A stretch of DNA of 27,007 nucleotides from Ectocarpus siliculosus. Its lineage: Eukaryota > Sar > Phaeophyceae > Ectocarpales > Ectocarpaceae. Both the position numbers and the translations under genes were made by a program. Below, in pieces: positions 22,510-27,007 of the stretch. Every line of letters starts with the position of its first letter. Positions within the stretch are counted from its first letter, which is position 1. The notes under the pieces are model-generated. The model was not told the DNA's origin. It did no database searches and worked only from the letters and a program-made list of their open reading frames with translations. The DNA lies in assembly GCA_000310025.1 (NCBI GenBank), contig FN649740.1, positions 798,881 through 825,887 on the forward strand, in the 5' to 3' direction.

Positions 22510-22757
22510 CTTCTATGATACACTACACTGGCAGCAGCAGCAGCGGCAGCGGCAGCAGCAAGAGAGCGGTGAGCGTGCGTGGTTGTTCTGTCTTTTCCCA
22601 CGAGCAGAGCAAGCACAAGAGGCCCCTCGGATGTACTCTGGTGGGTAACACGGTGACTGTATGCAAACCACGGAGCTCTCGGTGAACGAACCAGCTCTCA
22701 TCTCTGTCTTGGCGCTGTCCTGTACCATCTCTGTGTCATTCACCCACGCAGCGGACG
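22510..22757. promoter_or_regulatory. Divergent upstream region between TBC and secreted-protein genes
   Basis: Only 248 bp separate the ATG of the minus-strand TBC gene (22509) from the ATG of the plus-strand gene (22758). The interval must hold both 5' UTRs and probably a shared promoter. It contains a gcagcagcagcagcggcagc triplet tract at about 22530-22560. No TATA-like box is evident. Co-regulation is an inference from spacing alone. Confidence 0.4.
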
Positions 22758-24651
22758 ATGGCCCCTTCCCGAAGAGCACGGCCCACGGGACCAATGCGTC
22801 TCCTGGTGTTGCTTGCAGCCGTGGCGGCGGGCATTGTGTTGCAGCCTTCGGGCGTTGCCGCTGCGGACGAAAGCGTTCAGCAGCAGGCATTTCGTTGCGA
22901 GAGCGAGGAAGATTTGGACGGCTCGGCTTGCAGGGTCGACATGCTGCCAGACTCAGCGCTGGCGGAGATGGTTTACGAGAGGTAGGCAAGAGACGAGGGA
23001 CTCGATGGTGCGTTGAGCCATTCCTGTCTGTGCGTTGAAGGCAACGAAAGACAATGGTGGGGGGGGCAGGTACATAATACTGTATGTAGACATGTTTCGT
23101 CGCTCCGATGCGACCCTGCCAAAGGTTGCTGCTGCAGCTACAGCAGTAGCTAGCGGTTGTCGCGTTGCCGCGATGCAACCGGGCTTCCTGGGACTAGGCC
23201 GTGGGGGAAGTGTGTTCGGAAAAGCTTGAACTGGGTTCGGAAAGCTTGGTTTTGGGGGAGATGAACGGCGGTGGACCGTTGGTTGTCCAGCGCAGAAAGT
23301 GCTCCCCTGGTGTTGCACCTCATGTTGAACTCGACGGCTGTCCTTCGCGTGCCACGTGCCAGCTCCCGCACATCTCCACGCCCGCGGTTGCCGCTGCGCG
23401 TGGTGACGCTTCCTTCCTATCTATCTATTCACTGACGCGATAAATCTGGGGTGCATGGTGGCGACCTGCTAAGTTATAACGTTACCTGTCACATGGTCAG
23501 GATCGCACGTCCCAAAACATACTGATTGCAATGTAAGTGGCAGATCATAATGGGTCCGCGACCCCCCCCGTAAGCGCACTACAGCAGTAGTCCCGCCAAA
23601 AATCTACTGCTTTAACCACGCGAAGATGGAGGTTTGTATCATGAACAGCAGCATCGGCAGGAAAAGACTCAACTTTTCCACTACTATGCAAGGAGGAACA
23701 AGACAAACGCCAGCAATATTTTTCTTGTCAAGTGTACCGAACACCTCCTCCTCTCTGCTGTGCCCCCCTAACATCCGCGCACGTAACAGGGGTTTCGACC
23801 CAGACGGGGCGGACCGACTACAGCTGCTGGACGCGGTGATGCAGCTCCTGGACTACGAATACGCCACCGGAGAGGACCTCCGCGAGATGGAGTACCTCCC
23901 GGACGACGGCTCGGCGGCGGCGGCGGCGGAGACGGCGGCCGCCGACCTCGCGGCGGCCGCCGCCCCCGCCGCCGCCGCTGCCTTAGCCGCGGAGGCGGAA
24001 GCAGCCGCCTTGGCGGCTGCTGCGGGGACCGGGAGGGAAGCAGGGCTGGAGGAGGAGCACGGGGCGGCGGGGAGAGAGGACGGGGACGCTGATTCGCCCG
24101 CGGGTGTCGAGTCGGGGGGGGCGGGCAACGACGGGGGGGAAGCGTCTGATGATGCGATCGCCCGAGAGGTGATCGAGGAGTGCACCTCCTCCTCCGTCGC
24201 CTCTTCCTGTCCCGTGGGTGGGCGTGGGGAGGAGGTAGCAGCTCACGACGAGAGCACGCTGCTCGGGTACGCGCACGGCCTGGCCACGGAGGTGCTCCGC
24301 ACGATGCGCAGGGACCTGAACTCCTTGGTGGGGATGCTGCCCGAACCGGTGGAGAGGCCGGTCCGGGAGGCGGCCGCGTTCGTAGGGAACACGGCCACGA
24401 GGTTCGTGGGGCCGGCGGTGCAGAAGGCGGAGCGGTACACGCGAGGGCTGCGGCGGGGGGCCGGGAAGACCGCGGGGAAGGCCGTGGTGGCGCTCAAGGA
24501 CGAGGTGCTGCCGAGGGTCTGGACGGGGGTCAGCCGCGCGGCGTCGAACGCGAAGCGGCGGGTGGAAGACGCCATAGCAGCCCGGAAGGAGAGGAGCGAG
24601 CAGAGGCGCGAGCAGCAGGAGCAGGAGGAGGGTAGAGCACAACGCGATTGA
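22758..24651 (+). CDS. Secreted or endomembrane Ala-rich protein, two exons
   Basis: Exons 22758-22981 and 23790-24651 (TGA 24649-24651) join in phase (GAG AG|G GGT), giving 361 aa. The N-terminus has Arg residues and then a hydrophobic core (MRLLVLLAAVAAGIVLQ, residues 13-29). A signal-peptidase site is likely near GVAA/AD (about 35). A second ATG at codon 13 would also give a signal peptide. Residues 66-95 (LAEMVYERGFDPDGADRLQL...) look like a SAP-type helix-turn-helix that is completed only by splicing, which supports the intron. Residues 117-153 are almost pure Ala with some Glu. An acidic/Gly stretch follows. The last 120 or so residues are amphipathic and very rich in Arg, Lys, Ala and Glu. 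No enzyme motif is visible and I recognise no family. An unspliced start at 23626 would lose the signal peptide and is less likely. Confidence 0.75.
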
Positions 24652-24711
24652 TGCTGGAGTATATCAGAGAATGTGGTGTGCGATTAGGGAGTGTGCCGGT
24701 GGGGGCGTACT

Positions 24712-24927
24712 ATGTTTGGGCGCGAGGTCAGCGGGCTCGCATCAACGGCGTGTTGTTTTGTGGTCGGGTTCGGATTTTTGTTAGCGTCAGCGTTTGCGCT
24801 GGCGGAGATGGAGCGGTGTGGAGATTGGAGACTACCCACGCCAAAACTGCCCACCGCTGTGCCGACTCGCACTTGGTACGGCGGTACTTCCGATGAGGCT
24901 AAAGGAGCGATAGTTGGAGCGGCATGA
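24712..24927 (+). CDS. Possible small secreted protein, 71 aa
   Basis: The ATG at 24712 lies 60 bp after the stop of the preceding gene. The N-terminus has a signal-like core (ACCFVVGFGFLLASAFALA, residues 13-31). The rest is short and polar with one Cys, ending DEAKGAIVGAA. It may simply be 3' UTR sequence of the upstream gene. Codon use is only weakly biased, and no family is recognised. Confidence 0.2.
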   Translation: MFGREVSGLASTACCFVVGFGFLLASAFALAEMERCGDWRLPTPKLPTAVPTRTWYGGTSDEAKGAIVGAA

Positions 24928-26099
24928 GCGATTATCTTATTGTGACTCTTGGATGTGTGCTTGGCGTTTCTTGCAAGCGTTTGGTCTCGATGACTACGTT
25001 CCGGCGCACTTGGCGCGCGGGTCTGCGGCAATACCAAGCTCGAGGGACTGCTGTGGGTTCAAACCACGACCTGCCTTGTTGCTGTCATCTCGCCAGACGA
25101 CGCGAGGGGCCGCCTGGGGGGTGCTGTGGGGCTTGGGTCGGGTTCTCTCCTCACTGGTCGTCAAACGATCGATCATACAGTAGTTGCGCCCAACCAGGAA
25201 CGGTATCCAGAAGAAGTAGCACTGCTGTGGTTGTCCACTCATTTCCTTGGCAGCAGCAAAGGAGAGTGTGCCGCTGTGGGGTGTTTAGTGGCCTGCTGTT
25301 TTGCTCCTTCCTGTGGAACACATGTGAAAGACCCCGCGTTGCTTATCTTTGATTTATCAGCTTCATGAGCCTCGTCGGATGCCAATTGAATCCCCGCCGT
25401 TCCTGGCGAACGCAAACGACACGTGACGCTTGTTGTCCGTGCGATGTTCTTCATGCCCCTCGCGTCGGTAAGGGGGTTTTCGTGGTCCCCTTCTCTTGTC
25501 CGAGATCGAACGTTGTTCAAACACAAGCTCCGGAGGCGCAAAATGACGGCTTCTTAATTCCATTCGCTCAGGCATCACAGAGGATGTCAACTCGTGGAAA
25601 TGGTTGTGGATTACGGGTGCGGATTTGACTCGGTTCTCCCGATCAAGTTCACACTGTTGTATTCCCTCAGAGACCTCTCTAAAACGAGACAATTTACTTG
25701 CCAAGCTCACAAGTACACTGACCCTACTAACTGAGCCGTATACACGTTGGACCGTGAACAGTCCCGTGGGCCACGAGTTCAAATAAATCGGGTTCCACGA
25801 CAACATTGGAAAACTTGATTGTCAGTGATCGGAGACTTTCTCTCGAAGACGCCCACATGACTTCCAAAGGATGCGGATCGCCCCCCCCCCTACAGTGCTA
25901 CTAGTAACTCATGTCGTCTAAGGCTCACAAGGGCTGCGTGGTCGAGCGTGTACTAAGTTGTGAACATTGAATTTGCACAACCATCATGACGCTGCCTGGG
26001 CTCGCTTTGCCGAACTCCGCGACCCGAAAAGCGGGAGAGGAAGGCCTGCCGAGGAAGCGGCTAAACAGGCCACGCCCCCCCCTTTAGAGTGAGGCACAC

Positions 26100-26198
26100 C
26101 CCTCCCCCCTCCCGCTCGCTGAGCAAGCGAATCCCGGTGACGGTGTTCGCGAGCAAGCCGGCAAGAGCGCTCAGATCGCCCCCCTCCTTCAAAACAAT
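26100..26198 (-). CDS. Candidate internal exon of an unidentified gene
   Basis: On the minus strand a good acceptor (cgtattgcag) precedes 99 nt that read in phase 0: IVLKEGGDLSALAGLLANTV then TGIRLLSEREGGG, followed by a gtgtgc donor. Third codon positions are GC-rich, and the Leu/Ala spacing suggests alpha-helix. I could not find a matching downstream exon or a phase-compatible upstream one, so the gene is unresolved. It could be a gene fragment. Confidence 0.35.
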
Positions 26199-26337
26199 CT
26201 GCAATACGGGCACAAGAGTTACAGTAGGACATACAAGAGGCGTATCAGGTAGGGCGGTAACGTACGTACTCTCTCCCTTGACAAGAAGAAATTGCGATAG
26301 TGCGGTCCTACTGCTCCCTCCCGTGGGCTCCCACTAC

Positions 26338-26384
26338 GAAGATAGATAGCGGACCGTCTTCCCCAGCACGGCGTCGATCTCCAT
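26338..26384 (-). CDS. Candidate first exon on the minus strand
   Basis: ATG at 26384 followed by MEIDAVLGKTVRYLS, with almost every third codon position G or C, then a possible donor (gtagtg). The phase (2) does not fit the exon at 26198-26100 (phase 0). A weaker donor at gtccgc, after GKT, would fit. Too short to be sure. Confidence 0.22.
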
Positions 26385-26814
26385 CGCCCTCCATGCACCA
26401 CAGCAAGTCCCTGCTTCTCTCTTGAATCCTGCCTGATACATACACAATGCACTTCTACCACAGGACAAGTGTGAGGATGAAAGATGCTTCCACGGCTCGC
26501 CGCCGTTTGTTTCGGCTCGATCCAGGATTCACCAAACAACATGACATCGGTATATCTGGTACAAGAGAGGGCGGGAATCAATTCCTTTTGAAATACGCTC
26601 TTCGGGAATGTACCAGCGATGAACAACTTTTAGAGGCATTGCTGGTGTTGAAATGGAATAGGCTTCTCGATAAGGACGTTTTTACGGCCTATTGACAATT
26701 TATCAAGGGCACTGCGAATGAAAGAGGGTATAACTCGTTCGTTCTCTCCCCCCCATGCCCCTGATTCCTCACTCACTGCTACGGCGAACTCAACAGGGTT
26801 TGTGACTTTGTGCA

Positions 26815-27007
26815 TCCCGGGGGGGGGGGGGGGGGGGGGGGGTTTCCCCGGAAAACATGGGTCCCCTTTTTTCTAAAAAAAAAAAAAAAAAACAAGGGTG
26901 TCCCCCCCCTTTTTCCCAACTTTGAAAGTTTTGAAAATTTCCCCCGGGCCCCCCCCCCCCCCGGGGGGGTTGCCCCCCAAAACCGGGGGGACCCCTTTTG
27001 GGCGCCA
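26815..27007. other. Low-quality, homopolymer-rich contig edge
   Basis: Twenty-four G at 26819-26842, a long A run near 26876-26892 and repeated C and G runs to the end. The texture mirrors the left edge and reads like unreliable sequence. No feature should be inferred from it. Confidence 0.65.

Larger units (their letters stand above)
24652..26814. other. Right-hand region without an assignable gene
   Basis: It begins with the presumed 3' UTR of the upstream plus-strand gene. I find no chain of exons. It holds one short open frame with a hydrophobic N-terminus (24712-24927) and two exon-like minus-strand segments (26100-26198 and 26338-26384). The rest shows neither coding periodicity nor repeats that I can see; frames such as the 147-codon minus frame at 25363-25806 look like chance. 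Confidence 0.5.

Noticed and set aside
23626-24651. Single-exon 341-aa version of the secreted protein
   Set aside because: The first 55 residues come from intron sequence. The spliced form gives a signal peptide, a matching phase and a complete helix-turn-helix motif.
25363-25806. 147-codon minus-strand open frame
   Set aside because: No codon bias, no motif, and no splice partners; judged random.

Overview
The window looks like nuclear DNA of a eukaryote, most likely a stramenopile such as a brown alga. It has GC-rich coding exons of about 60-200 bp, GT-AG introns of about 250-1100 bp, many trinucleotide microsatellites, and proteins with long Ala, Gly, Gln and Ser runs. The organism is an inference from architecture; no marker gene is present. 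Both ends (about 1-350 and 26815-27007) are homopolymer-rich and read like poor-quality contig edges. A 64-base N gap lies at 13390-13453.

Three spliced genes can be assembled by hand, with reading phase agreeing at every junction. (1) Plus strand, 423-7326: a MORN-repeat protein, 10 exons, at least 441 aa, 5' end missing, with nine MORN motifs followed by a helical C-terminus. (2) Minus strand, 22509-11932: a 13-exon, 898-aa TBC-domain Rab GTPase-activating protein. It has an N-terminal coiled coil and an F-box-like stretch. It keeps the catalytic I-x-x-D-x-x-R and Y-x-Q fingers, but its TBC domain is split by a low-complexity insertion of about 410 aa. (3) Plus strand, 22758-24651: a two-exon, 361-aa protein with a signal peptide, an Ala-rich linker and a charged amphipathic C-terminus. 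Genes 2 and 3 diverge from a 248-bp shared upstream region.

Layout: 1-350 poor sequence; 423-7326 MORN gene; 7327-11931 intergenic, with a 21-unit 10-bp tandem array and a related hairpin beside it; 11932-22509 TBC gene, whose introns hold microsatellites, two telomere-like tracts, a small inverted-repeat element and a diverged repeat pair; 22510-22757 divergent promoter; 22758-24651 secreted Ala-rich protein; 24652-26814 mostly unassigned, with a candidate minus-strand exon at 26100-26198; 26815-27007 poor sequence.

MORN proteins act at membranes and in cytoskeletal or ciliary assemblies, and TBC proteins switch off Rab GTPases. Both are therefore plausible membrane-traffic or membrane-organisation genes, but nothing in the sequence ties them into one pathway. 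No tRNA, rRNA, CRISPR array or intact transposon was recognised.
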